Part shown: positions 1 through 7,505 of the stretch, piece after piece
Layout: every line of letters starts with the position of its first letter
How positions within the stretch are numbered: the stretch's first letter is position 1
Assembly: GCA_003512805.1 (NCBI GenBank)
Contig: DOOK01000175.1
Span: 801 to 9,810, forward strand
Direction: 5' to 3'
Source: Erwinia sp.
GTDB lineage: Bacteria; Pseudomonadota; Gammaproteobacteria; Enterobacterales; Enterobacteriaceae
Length of the DNA: 9,010 bases
Position numbers and translations under genes: made by a program
Notes under the pieces: generated by a model
Told to the model about the DNA's origin: nothing
Database searches by the model: none
What the model saw: the letters and a program-made list of their open reading frames with translations, nothing else

Positions 1-1292
1 AGCACGCTGGCGGCCTGCTCGGCGTTCACCAGATCGAAACCAAGGTGAATGTTATAGATGCCGAAGCCCAGCTTCTCGCGCAGTACGGTAGCGGCGCAAA
101 TGTTGGCGGTAATCATCGCTTCTTCCACGATGCGGTTGGCGATACGACGATGCTCGGCAACGATATCCAGCACTTCGCCTTTTTCACCCAGCAGGAAACG
201 GAAGTCCGGGCGATCTTTAAATACCAGCGCATGAGTCTGACGCCATTCGCCGCGCGCAAGACACAGCTTGTGCAGCAGACGGATCTGCGTGGCGATCGCT
301 TCGTTTTCCGGCTGCCAGTCGCCGCTGTTTTCCAGCCAGTCTGACACCTGGTCGTAAACCAGCTTGGCTTTGGATTCAATCCAGGCCGCAAAGAAGTGGA
401 TATCTTCGCCAAGGGTGCCGTCAGCTGCCACCGTTACGCGACAGGCGAGCACCGGGCGACGCACGTTCGGACGCAGCGAGCAGACGTCATCAGAAAGCTG
501 ACGCGGCAGCATCGGGATGTTGAAACCAGGCAGATAGTTAGTGAATGCGCGCTCGGCGGCAATGGCATCCAGCTCGCTGTTGGCCGGCACGTAGGCGGTC
601 GGATCGGCAATCGCGATGGTCAGACGCAGCTGACCTTCCGGCAAGGCTTCAACGTAAAGCGCATCGTCCATATCTTCGGTACTGGCGCTGTCGATGGTCA
701 CGAAGTCCAGCGAGGTCAGATCTTCGCGCTCAAGCTGCTCGTCCAGTATGTCGCCGGTCACGGCGTCTGGCGCTTCGCGCTCCAGATTATGACGGGAAAG
801 CGTTACCCACCACGGTGCCAGAGGATCTTCTGCGTGGGTAATAAAAGCGGTAAGCTCGGCGTAGAAAGTCCGATCGCCTTTCAGCGGGTGGCGCTTCATC
901 TCGGCTACGGCCCAGTCGCCAGCCTGAAAGTCATGCTTCAGGTTACGGTCGGGGCGGCACTGAATGGCGTCTTTAAGCAGCGGATGATCGGGCACGATAG
1001 AAAGACGGTCGTCTTTCTTCTGCACGCGGCCTACAAAACGCGTCAGGAAAGGTTCAACGAGTTTTTCCGGATCGGCAACTTCACGATCCTTATCGGTTTG
1101 CAGCACGGCAATAATGCGGTCGCCGTGCATCACTTTTTTCATAAACGGCGGCGGAATGAAATAGCTTTTCTGAGCATCTGCTTCCAGAAAGCCGAAGCCT
1201 TTTTCCGTGCCTTTTACCACCCCTTCAACACGCGGCGTCTGGGAGTGGAGTTTCTCTTTGAGCTGCGCGAGCAGCGGGTTATCCTGGAACAT
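1..1292 (-). CDS. rnb: Ribonuclease II, N-terminal 430 residues (gene runs off the left edge)
   Basis: Exoribonuclease II degrades single-stranded RNA processively from the 3' end in the cytoplasm and takes part in mRNA turnover. Translation from the ATG at 1292 gives [12 protein letters not shown], and the protein stays collinear with remembered E. coli RNase II. Two N-terminal cold-shock RNA-binding domains (about residues 1-170) are followed by the RNB catalytic domain. The metal-binding cluster [10 protein letters not shown] falls at D201, D207, D209 and D210. Y253 (sets the end-product length), Y313 and E390 occupy the E. coli numbers exactly. The family is about 644 aa, so the end of the RNB domain and the S1 domain lie outside the window. 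The ribosome binding site is weak (TTGAGAAT). A promoter lies about 40 bp upstream. No frameshift or missing catalytic residue is seen in the visible part. Confidence 0.97.
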   Translation of the reverse strand, partial: MFQDNPLLAQLKEKLHSQTPRVEGVVKGTEKGFGFLEADAQKSYFIPPPFMKKVMHGDRIIAVLQTDKDREVADPEKLVEPFLTRFVGRVQKKDDRLSIVPDHPLLKDAIQCRPDRNLKHDFQAGDWAVAEMKRHPLKGDRTFYAELTAFITHAEDPLAPWWVTLSRHNLEREAPDAVTGDILDEQLEREDLTSLDFVTIDSASTEDMDDALYVEALPEGQLRLTIAIADPTAYVPANSELDAIAAERAFTNYLPGFNIPMLPRQLSDDVCSLRPNVRRPVLACRVTVAADGTLGEDIHFFAAWIESKAKLVYDQVSDWLENSGDWQPENEAIATQIRLLHKLCLARGEWRQTHALVFKDRPDFRFLLGEKGEVLDIVAEHRRIANRIVEEAMITANICAATVLREKLGFGIYNIHLGFDLVNAEQAASV

Positions 1293-1328
1293 ATTCTCAA
1301 CGTTTTCGTGGCCTAAGAGCGGCAGACA

Positions 1329-1357
1329 GTTTTACGCGATTAACCGCCTCGCGGCAA
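1329..1357 (-). promoter_or_regulatory. Probable sigma70 promoter of rnb
   Basis: On the minus strand TTGCCG (-35, 1352-1357) and TAAAAC (-10, 1329-1334) are separated by exactly 17 bp. Each hexamer keeps the most conserved bases. Transcription would start near 1322, giving a leader of about 30 nt before the rnb ATG. The element begins right after a minus-strand terminator, which fits an insulated rnb transcript. Seen by eye only. Confidence 0.5.
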
Positions 1358-1359
1358 GT

Positions 1360-1385
1360 AAAAAGCCCGGAAAATCGCGGGCTTT
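1360..1385 (-). terminator. Rho-independent terminator reading towards rnb
   Basis: On the minus strand the stem AAAGCCCG/CGGGCTTT (8 bp, loop of 8) ends in five T (1364-1360). It lies just upstream of the rnb promoter and would stop read-through from the right before rnb starts. Because a plausible promoter lies below it, insulation is more likely than attenuation of rnb. Confidence 0.55.
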
Positions 1386-1418
1386 GCGAGGCTGCGCTCT
1401 GAAAAGCCTCGCTTTTTT
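1386..1418 (+). terminator. Rho-independent terminator on the strand opposite rnb
   Basis: The stem GCGAGGCT (1386-1393) and AGCCTCGC (1405-1412), 8 bp perfect with an 11-nt loop, is followed by TTTTTT (1413-1418). It directly abuts the minus-strand hairpin at 1360-1385. No gene reads rightwards into it within the window, so it would stop antisense transcription coming out of rnb or of its leader region. Confidence 0.6.
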
Positions 1419-1580
1419 CGGGGCGGACTGGGTTAACGCATTGGAACGTGCAAAAGCGAAAAATCAGGGCGCGTTTGCTGTCAGTATTATTTTATGTTGC
1501 AGCAGTCCGGTTGAGCGCTGCGGCGATGTAAAAAGAAAGGTTTTTGCTAAGATCAGCCCTGACCGGCAGCTTTAAGACGT

Positions 1581-1606
1581 AAAAAAGCCGGGGAAAGCCC
1601 CGGCTT
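1581..1606 (-). terminator. Rho-independent terminator of the YdeP-like gene
   Basis: Perfect 9-bp stem AAGCCGGGG/CCCCGGCTT (1585-1593 and 1598-1606) with a 4-nt loop. Reading leftwards it ends in six T (1586-1581), 20 bp after the YdeP-like stop codon. On the plus strand the hairpin is followed by CGTTTTATT, so it may act weakly in the other direction as well. Confidence 0.85.
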
Positions 1607-1625
1607 CGTTTTATTGTGGTATGCC

Positions 1626-3932
1626 TCAGGCGATACGCAGGCCCGGTTTATCTTCGGACAAGGTAATTTTCACCGGCACCGATTTTGAGGTCGGCGTGCC
1701 GCTGCCGTCGCCAAAACTGGAGAGGGGCACCAGCGGGTTGGTTTCCGGGTAGTAGGCTGCCAGGTTGCCTTTAGGGATATTATAAGGAACCAGCTTAAAC
1801 TCGGTAACCTTGCGGGTAATACCGTCGTTCCAGAGCGTTTCGATATCGACCTTGTCACCCGCCGAGAAACCCAGGCTCGCCATATCATCCGGATGGATAA
1901 ACAGCACTTCGCGCTGGCCGTAAACGCCACGGTAACGGTCATCAAGGCCGTAAATCGTGGTGTTGTACTGGTCGTGCGAGCGCAGGGTTTGCAGCGTAAA
2001 CGGCACGTCCACATCCAGCTGCGGGAACAGCGACTCCGGCAGGCTGCTGGCGCTGAACTGCGCTTTATTATTCAGCGTATTGAAGCGGAATTCTGCCGCG
2101 GCATTGCCCAGGTAGAAGCCCCCTTTGATATCGCATTTCGCGTTGAAGTCCGTAAAGCCTGGAATGGTGGCAGCGATATGATCGCGGATCAGATTGTAAT
2201 CCGCTGCCAGGCTCAGCCAGTCCACTTTCTCCGAACCCAGTACGGCGTGCGCTATCCCGGCAACGATCGATGTCTCGGAGCGCTGCGTGTCGGCGATAGG
2301 CTTGCCTACGCCTTCAGAGGCGTGAACCATGCTGAAGGAGTCCTCGACCGTAATAAACTGCGGGCCGGTTGCCTGGATATCCTGCTCGGTACGACCCAGC
2401 GTAGGCAGGATCAGCGCATCAACGGCGCCCGGACACAGATGGCTGCGGTTCAGCTTGGTGCTGATCTGTACGGTCAGGCCGCAACGACGCAGTGCTTCTT
2501 CGGTGCGTGGGCTGTCCGGTGCGGCGGCAGCCAGGTTACCGCCCAGCGCGATCAGAACTTTGATCTCGTCACGCAGCATCGCTTCCAGCGCTTCAACGGT
2601 GTTGTGGCCAATTTCACGCGGCGGCTCAAAATCAAAATGCTTGCCCAGGCTGTCGAGGAAGGCCTGAGAAGGCTTCTCGTCAATGCCCATGGTGCGGTTG
2701 CCCTGCACGTTACTGTGGCCTCGAACGGGACAGAGGCCGGCGCCTTTTTTGCCCAGCTGGCCAAACAGCAGCTGCAGGTTGACGATCTCGCGCACGGTTT
2801 CCACGGAATGTTTATGCTGCGTAATACCCATCGCCCAGGTACAGATCACGCGTTCGGCGCTCTGGTAGATAGCGGCCGCTTCACGGATCTGCTGTTCGGT
2901 CAGGCCGGACTGCTGAACGATCTGCGACCATTGGGTTGCCTCTACGGCAGCCAGATAAGCTTCCATTCCTTCGGTTTTGGCGTTGATAAAGACTTCATCA
3001 AACAAGCCAGGTTCGCCGGCTGCCAGGCGGGCATAGTGCGTTTCCGCCAGGGCTTTGACCATGCCACGCACTGCGGCCATATCACCGCCGAGATTAGGCT
3101 GGTAATAGGTAGAACTGATGGTGCCCGCTTTACTGGTGACCACTTCCAGCGGCTTTTGCGGATCCGCAAAGCGCTCCAGGCCACGTTCACGCAGCGTGTT
3201 AAAGGTCACGATTTTTGCGCCGTGATCGGCGGCGTGACGCAGGCTGTGCAGCATACGCGGATGGTTGGTGCCTGGGTTCTGACCGAAAACAAAAATAGCG
3301 TCCGCATGATCGAAATCATCCAGACGAATAGTGCCTTTGCCCACGCCAATGCTGCGCTTCAGGCCGGTGCCGCTGGCCTCATGGCACATATTTGAGCAGT
3401 CCGGGAAGTTGTTGCTGCCGTTCATGCGGCCAAACAGCTGGTACAGCCAGGAGGCTTCGTTGCTGGCGCGGCCAGAAGTGTAAAGCTCCATCTGGTCGGG
3501 ATTGTCCATCGCCTTGATATGGCTGGCAATTAGCGCAAAAGCGTCGTCCCAGCTGATGGGTTCATAACGATCGGTTTCACGGTTATAGCGTAACGGTTCG
3601 GTCAGGCGACCCTGATATTCCAGGAAGTAATCGCTCTGCTTATAAAGGGCAGAAACGCTGTGCTGAGCGAAGAAGCTGGCGTCAATAAAGCGGCGCGTCG
3701 CTTCCCAAGTGACGGCCTTGGCGCCGTTTTCGCAAAAGCTGAAGGTACTTTTATTATCATCGCCCCAGGCGCAGCCGGGACAGTCAAAGCCTTTGGCTTT
3801 ATTCATGCGCATCAGGTTGCGCATATTTTTCAAAACTTGCTTGCTGTCAAAAACGAAACGGGTTGTCGCTTCCAGTGATCCCCAGCCGCCCGCCGCCGCC
3901 TGGTAGGGTTTTATTGCAGTTTTAAACTTCAT
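1626..3932 (-). CDS. ydeP: YdeP/FdhF-family molybdopterin oxidoreductase
   Basis: A 768-aa molybdopterin-guanine-dinucleotide enzyme of the YdeP type (E. coli YdeP, about 759 aa; physiological substrate unknown; YdeP is linked to acid resistance in E. coli). The N-terminus, with AAAGGWG at residues 12-18, matches the family and supports this start, although the ribosome binding site is poor. An Fe-S motif FDCPGCAW has C51 and C54, with C67 in CENGAK. Only three cysteines are visible where formate dehydrogenase H has four. In NNFPDCSNMCHE, C183-H184 aligns with the Sec140-His141 pair of E. coli FdhF, making C183 the likely molybdenum ligand. Later family motifs include QNPGTNHPRM, MGITQHKHS, RGHSNVQGNRTMG and RSHDQYNTTIYG. 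No Tat or Sec signal is present, so it is probably cytoplasmic. It is monocistronic with its own terminator and divergent from a PTS gene. Family assignment is firm; orthology to ydeP is likely but not proven. Confidence 0.93.
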   Translation of the reverse strand: MKFKTAIKPYQAAAGGWGSLEATTRFVFDSKQVLKNMRNLMRMNKAKGFDCPGCAWGDDNKSTFSFCENGAKAVTWEATRRFIDASFFAQHSVSALYKQSDYFLEYQGRLTEPLRYNRETDRYEPISWDDAFALIASHIKAMDNPDQMELYTSGRASNEASWLYQLFGRMNGSNNFPDCSNMCHEASGTGLKRSIGVGKGTIRLDDFDHADAIFVFGQNPGTNHPRMLHSLRHAADHGAKIVTFNTLRERGLERFADPQKPLEVVTSKAGTISSTYYQPNLGGDMAAVRGMVKALAETHYARLAAGEPGLFDEVFINAKTEGMEAYLAAVEATQWSQIVQQSGLTEQQIREAAAIYQSAERVICTWAMGITQHKHSVETVREIVNLQLLFGQLGKKGAGLCPVRGHSNVQGNRTMGIDEKPSQAFLDSLGKHFDFEPPREIGHNTVEALEAMLRDEIKVLIALGGNLAAAAPDSPRTEEALRRCGLTVQISTKLNRSHLCPGAVDALILPTLGRTEQDIQATGPQFITVEDSFSMVHASEGVGKPIADTQRSETSIVAGIAHAVLGSEKVDWLSLAADYNLIRDHIAATIPGFTDFNAKCDIKGGFYLGNAAAEFRFNTLNNKAQFSASSLPESLFPQLDVDVPFTLQTLRSHDQYNTTIYGLDDRYRGVYGQREVLFIHPDDMASLGFSAGDKVDIETLWNDGITRKVTEFKLVPYNIPKGNLAAYYPETNPLVPLSSFGDGSGTPTSKSVPVKITLSEDKPGLRIA

Positions 3933-3964
3933 AGTGCTTCGCAGGTGGTTACAATGTTTTTGTC

Positions 3965-4017
3965 TTGTTAAGAAGTTATTACTTCTTTTATCGGCACAGT
4001 CTGTGACTTCTTAACAA
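3965..4017. promoter_or_regulatory. Operator-like nested inverted repeats in a divergent promoter region
   Basis: The heptamer AAGAAGT/ACTTCTT occurs three times. Copies at 3970-3976 and 3981-3987 form a perfect inverted repeat with a 4-bp spacer. The outer pair forms a longer 12-bp inverted repeat, TTGTTAAGAAGT (3965-3976) against ACTTCTTAACAA (4006-4017). The element sits 33-85 bp upstream of the YdeP-like start and 155-208 bp upstream of the PTS start. This is the usual place for a dimeric regulator acting on one or both genes. The motif is not one I recognise, and no regulator gene is present in the window. Confidence 0.5.
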
Positions 4018-4172
4018 AATTGTCTAATTGATTGCCTTAATCATGCGATAGGTCAGGTTTATCGCTAAAGCGTGAGGCATATCAAAGAATCATGCTGAGG
4101 CATATGCATTTCTCCGCCGCCCCGGGTGCGCTGGCTCATACTCAGGTTTTCAGCCAGAAAGAAGAGGGGCCT

Positions 4173-5765
4173 GTGAAAGAATTTGCCAGTAAAATTCATG
4201 CTTTCGGCAAAGCGCTGATGATGCCGATTTCCGTCATCGCTGCCGCCGGTATCTTTCTGGGCGTGGCGGCTGCGCTGCAAAACCCGGCTATTACCGGCGA
4301 TGCGTTTGCCAGCCTGCACGTTCCGCAACTGATTATTGGCTTTATTCGTAAGGTCGCGGGAGCGCTGTTTGCCAATCTGCCGCTCTTTTTTGCCGTTGCC
4401 AGCGCGATTGGTTTGGCGAAAGCGGAGAAGCCGACGGCGGCTTTCGCCGCCGTCATCGGTTTTATCGCTATGCATGTTGGCGTCAGCGCGACGCTCGCCG
4501 CGCAGGGACTGACGGCAGCCACCACCACGCCGGAAGCGTTGCAGGCGAAAGGCATGGAGCAAACGGCCGCCATGATGACCTCGGCGGAATACATCCCGAT
4601 GCTCGGTATTTTCACCTATAACATGAGCGTGCTGGGCGGCGTCATTGCCGGTTTACTGACTGCGGCCATCCATAATCGCTTCTATACCACGCAGCTGCCT
4701 ACCGCTATCAGTTTCTTTGGCGGACGGCGCTTTGTGCCAATAGTCACCGTGCTGGTGCTGCCACTGGTAGGTGTCCTGCTGGCGGCGATTTGGCCCACGG
4801 TTGGCGCGGGGATCGCCTGGGTAGGCGAGCTGATTGGCAAAAGCGGGCAGTACGGTGCCTTCCTGTATGGCACCAGCGAACGATTACTGATCCCCACGGG
4901 CCTGCACCATATTCTCAACGAAACGGTGCGCTTTACGCCTATTGGCGGCGTGGCTACCGTGGATAATCAGACCATCGTGGGCGCGCTAAATATTTTTAAT
5001 ACTGTGCTGACCCATCCTGGCTCTGTTCCGGATGACATCATCAGAAACGCCACGCAGTTTCTGGCCCAGGGGAAAATCCCGGTGATGATGTTCGGCTTAC
5101 CCGCAGCAGCGCTGGCGATCTATCACTGTGCAAGACCTGAACACAAGCCGCGCGTAAAAGCACTGATGCTGGCTGGTGCGCTCACCTCATTTACTACCGG
5201 CATCACCGAGCCGCTGGAATTCTGCTTTATCTTTGTTTCACCCGTACTTTACCTGCTGCACGCTTTTCTGAGCGGCCTGTCATTTATGCTGATGTCGATG
5301 CTGCATTTAATGATCGGTAATATTCAGGGCGGCGCTATCGATCTGGTGGTGTTTGGTATTCTTGGCGGCAGCAAAACGCAGTGGTGGTGGACGCTGGTGC
5401 TTGGCGCAATCTATCTGCCGGTTTACTACTACGGTTTTCGCTTTGTGATCTTGCGTATGCGGGTAGAAACACCGGGCAGAGAGGCAGAAGAGACGGAGCC
5501 AGAAAGCAAGATGGTCGCGGCCGATCGACGTATTCAGGTCATCATCAGTGGCCTGGGCGGAGAAGGCAATATAGAGGATGTCGATTGTTGCTTTACCCGC
5601 TTGCGTGTACGGGTAAAAGAGATGAAAGAGGTGGTCGATCATACACTGATGACGACAGGCGCCAACGGCGTTAATCGCGTCAGCGATCACGATATCCAGG
5701 TCATTTACGGGCCGCAGGTCGAGAAAATCGCCAGTGAGGTGAAAGCCGCGCTGGGCGTGGCCTGA
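4173..5765 (+). CDS. PTS EIICB permease, alpha-glucoside/glucose family
   Basis: An inner-membrane sugar permease that imports and phosphorylates its substrate; 530 aa from the GTG start. That start is preferred because AAGAAGAGG lies 5-7 nt upstream and the protein then begins just before the first membrane segment. An in-frame ATG at 4092 would add 27 poor residues. The EIIC domain (about 1-430) has many hydrophobic segments, the sugar-site motifs LLIPTGLHH (H245-H246) and GITEPLEF (343-350), and a linker containing TPGRE. The EIIB domain follows at about 455-530. In VDCCFTRLRV the second cysteine, C473, aligns with the phosphorylated Cys of PtsG. No EIIA domain is present, so it probably takes phosphate from EIIA-Glc (Crr). 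Sequence feel is closest to AglA/GlvC/MalX, which suggests alpha-glucosides, but no phospho-glucosidase or regulator lies beside it and the substrate is uncertain. Confidence 0.92.
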   Translation: MKEFASKIHAFGKALMMPISVIAAAGIFLGVAAALQNPAITGDAFASLHVPQLIIGFIRKVAGALFANLPLFFAVASAIGLAKAEKPTAAFAAVIGFIAMHVGVSATLAAQGLTAATTTPEALQAKGMEQTAAMMTSAEYIPMLGIFTYNMSVLGGVIAGLLTAAIHNRFYTTQLPTAISFFGGRRFVPIVTVLVLPLVGVLLAAIWPTVGAGIAWVGELIGKSGQYGAFLYGTSERLLIPTGLHHILNETVRFTPIGGVATVDNQTIVGALNIFNTVLTHPGSVPDDIIRNATQFLAQGKIPVMMFGLPAAALAIYHCARPEHKPRVKALMLAGALTSFTTGITEPLEFCFIFVSPVLYLLHAFLSGLSFMLMSMLHLMIGNIQGGAIDLVVFGILGGSKTQWWWTLVLGAIYLPVYYYGFRFVILRMRVETPGREAEETEPESKMVAADRRIQVIISGLGGEGNIEDVDCCFTRLRVRVKEMKEVVDHTLMTTGANGVNRVSDHDIQVIYGPQVEKIASEVKAALGVA

Positions 5766-5780
5766 CGCTATGCAGGCCAC
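5757..5780 (+). other. GC-rich stem-loop over the PTS stop codon
   Basis: GTGGCCTG (5757-5764) and CAGGCCAC (5773-5780) form a perfect 8-bp stem with an 8-nt loop that includes part of the TGA stop (5763-5765). No T run follows directly (ATTGCAGGGCTTTT), so it is not a standard terminator. It could stabilise the mRNA 3' end or aid termination. Confidence 0.4.
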
Positions 5781-6489
5781 ATTGCAGGGCTTTTCCGCCG
5801 AATCAGGCTTTATGGAGCAGAGCCGCCGCGACCGACGGTCCAGGCCTGATGGCCGCGATCATTGGGCTTGGCGTGATTTGTGCCAGCTCTTTAGCCGTTT
5901 TGGGTTTTCTGGGGGAGGGGACGTACGCATCCGCCTGTTAGTCTTGTACCAGGCAGGTATGATGCACATATAGCCGCGTTTTATCCTCTCCCGATGCTAC
6001 TCGCGGGTTCGCCAGCGGCGGGTGGGACAGGCTACGTGACCTGTGCATCAACCCGTAAACTAAAGGTTGTGAAGTCGAACCGGACACTTTCCGCCAGTGT
6101 CGCGCCTTTCCTGTCGTAAAAACCAATGTCAGCCACGTTTTATAAGGGGTGGGTCATAGCGTTGGTGTGTTCAACAGCAGCCAAATTTCCACCAGCGATA
6201 ACCCTGCCATAATCACCTCTTCAGAAGCGAAGCTATCACAAAAACCGGGATTACAGCCTTCAGGCCAGGGAGTAGCGCTTATCAGTCGCTTGAGAAAGCA
6301 GCACCAGCGCTGTCCAATGAAGCCCGTTGGCGTCCAGGGCGGATATAAAACCATGAAACCCGATATCCTTACGTCGCTACGTTTTTTAAAAAACACGAAA
6401 GAGCAAACCCGGGCAGAGAAAAGGCTGCATAGCGTGATAGATTAAGATTGTTTCCGATATATAACCCTTTATCTTTTCAGGAGAAATAC
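5766..6489. other. Gene-free stretch between the PTS gene and the isocyanide hydratase gene (724 bp)
   Basis: No open frame here combines a plausible length, ribosome binding site and recognisable protein. It contains the stem-loop on the PTS stop and a possible branched RNA fold at 6004-6055. It also has a 6-bp hairpin GACACT/AGTGTC (6083-6101), a 14-bp perfect palindrome GTTTTTTAAAAAAC (6381-6394) and an inverted repeat GGATAT/ATATCC (6341-6368). Two very short candidate peptides (5849-5941 plus; 6154-6210 minus) are discussed in the findings. A decayed gene is possible but no family was recognised. Confidence 0.5.
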
Positions 6490-7221
6490 ATGTCTATCCC
6501 TCCTCTTTCCATTGGCCTGCTGCTTTTTCCCGCCTTGACCCAGCTCGATCTTACCGGCCCCTTTGAAGTCTTTTCCCGCGCCCCTGGCGCGCAGGTGCAT
6601 CTGATTTGGAAAACTCTGGAACCGGTAATCTCCGATCGTGGTATGGCTATTTTGCCCTCTACAACCTTTCAGGCATGCCCAAAGCTGGATGTTCTCTGCG
6701 TGCCGGGCGGCCCGGGGCAGATGGCGTTAATGGAGGATAGCGACACGCTGGCATTTATCCGTCGTAAAAACGAAGAGGTAAGTTTACTGACTTCTGTCTG
6801 TACCGGCTCGCTGGTGCTGGGCGCCGCCGGGCTTTTGCAGGGGCGTAGGGCAACCTGCCACTGGGGATCGCTGTCACAGCTGGCACTATTGGGTGCTGAA
6901 CCAGTTAGCGAACGGGTAGTACGGGATGGCAACCTGATAACCGGGGCAGGGGTAACTTCCGGCATCGATTTTGCGCTCAGTGTGATTGCTGCCCTTTATG
7001 ACGACGAAACGGCACAAGCGATCCAGCTCCATATGGAATACGATCCCGCGCCGCCTTTTGTCTGCGGCTCTCCACGCGTGGCGTCAGCAGAACTGGTCAG
7101 CAAAGCCAGCGCACAGGCTGCGCCTTTTATTGCAAAAAGACTCGAGGCAACCCGACAAGCCGCATCGCGGCTCTATAGCGAGACTGGCAAGCCTGCCAGC
7201 AACAAACCCTTTACCGGTTAG
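6490..7221 (+). CDS. inhA: Isocyanide hydratase, DJ-1/PfpI superfamily
   Basis: Cytoplasmic enzyme that hydrates isonitriles to N-substituted formamides, related to Pseudomonas isocyanide hydratase (ICH). From the ATG at 6490, with AGGAG ending 6 nt upstream, the protein is 243 aa, against about 228 for Pseudomonas ICH. It begins with LLLFPALTQLDLTGPFEV and continues with VPGGPGQMALMED and TSVCTGSLVLGAAGLLQG. It then has RVVRDGNLITGAGVTSGIDF and EYDPAPPF. D20, C104 and T105 correspond to ICH D17, C101 and T102 with a constant offset of three, so the nucleophile and acid are kept. The C-terminus carries a short polar extension (SETGKPASN). An in-frame ATG at 6448 lacks a good ribosome binding site. 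The gene stands alone, and no clear terminator follows it. It could act on a different small substrate. Confidence 0.92.
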   Translation: MSIPPLSIGLLLFPALTQLDLTGPFEVFSRAPGAQVHLIWKTLEPVISDRGMAILPSTTFQACPKLDVLCVPGGPGQMALMEDSDTLAFIRRKNEEVSLLTSVCTGSLVLGAAGLLQGRRATCHWGSLSQLALLGAEPVSERVVRDGNLITGAGVTSGIDFALSVIAALYDDETAQAIQLHMEYDPAPPFVCGSPRVASAELVSKASAQAAPFIAKRLEATRQAASRLYSETGKPASNKPFTG

Positions 7222-7367
7222 TGGCGTTACAACGTCACATAATAATTTTAATTTGATCATCTTAATATCCATTTAAATAAACGACGGATAGGCGTTTTAA
7301 ACAGGCTGCACCACCAAATAGGATTAATCTGCCTTGTTTGCGTGCCTTAATAAAAATAGTTAAACCT

Positions 7368-7395
7368 TTGGATATGGCCTGATTCTGAATATAAG
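7368..7395 (+). promoter_or_regulatory. Possible sigma70 promoter of the DUF2591-like gene
   Basis: TTGGAT (7368-7373) and TATAAG (7390-7395, 5 of 6 consensus bases) are 16 bp apart, about 110 bp upstream of the start at 7506. The -35 match is weak. A perfect 12-bp palindrome TTCGTTAACGAA (7420-7431) lies within the predicted leader and could be a regulator site. Confidence 0.3.
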
Positions 7396-7505
7396 CCTTA
7401 ACAGCATAATCAGAGTGCATTCGTTAACGAAGTATGGAAAATAACAGGCAGTGATTAAACAGGCCATGCTGCGCTGATTTTCAGAGCAGGCTAACGAGGA
7501 ATGTA

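Larger units (their letters stand above)
1293..1625. other. Intergenic region between rnb and the YdeP-like gene (333 bp)
   Basis: It holds the rnb promoter, two abutting terminator hairpins of opposite direction (1360-1418) and the YdeP-like gene's terminator (1581-1606). The remaining piece, about 1420-1580, has no ORF with a ribosome binding site and no clear structure. The open frame 1207-1575 on the plus strand overlaps the start of rnb antisense and is not credible. Confidence 0.6.

Noticed and set aside
396..1316. 306-codon open frame on the plus strand
   Set aside because: Antisense to rnb, whose catalytic residues are confirmed in the other strand.
1893..3395. 500-codon open frame on the plus strand
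   Set aside because: Lies entirely antisense to the well-supported YdeP-like gene; its composition is that of a shadow frame and it has no family-like motif.
4002..4017. CRP half-site TGTGA upstream of the PTS gene
   Set aside because: The second half reads AACAA instead of TCACA, so only one half matches.
4028..4044. FNR-like TTGAT and ATCAT pair
   Set aside because: The spacing is 7 bp instead of the 4 bp required for an FNR site.
4092..4172. 27-residue N-terminal extension of the PTS protein
   Set aside because: No good ribosome binding site at 4092 or 4104, and the extension is unlike family N-termini; the GTG at 4173 has a strong site.
6149..6445. 98-codon plus-strand frame before inhA
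   Set aside because: No ribosome binding site and no recognisable protein character.
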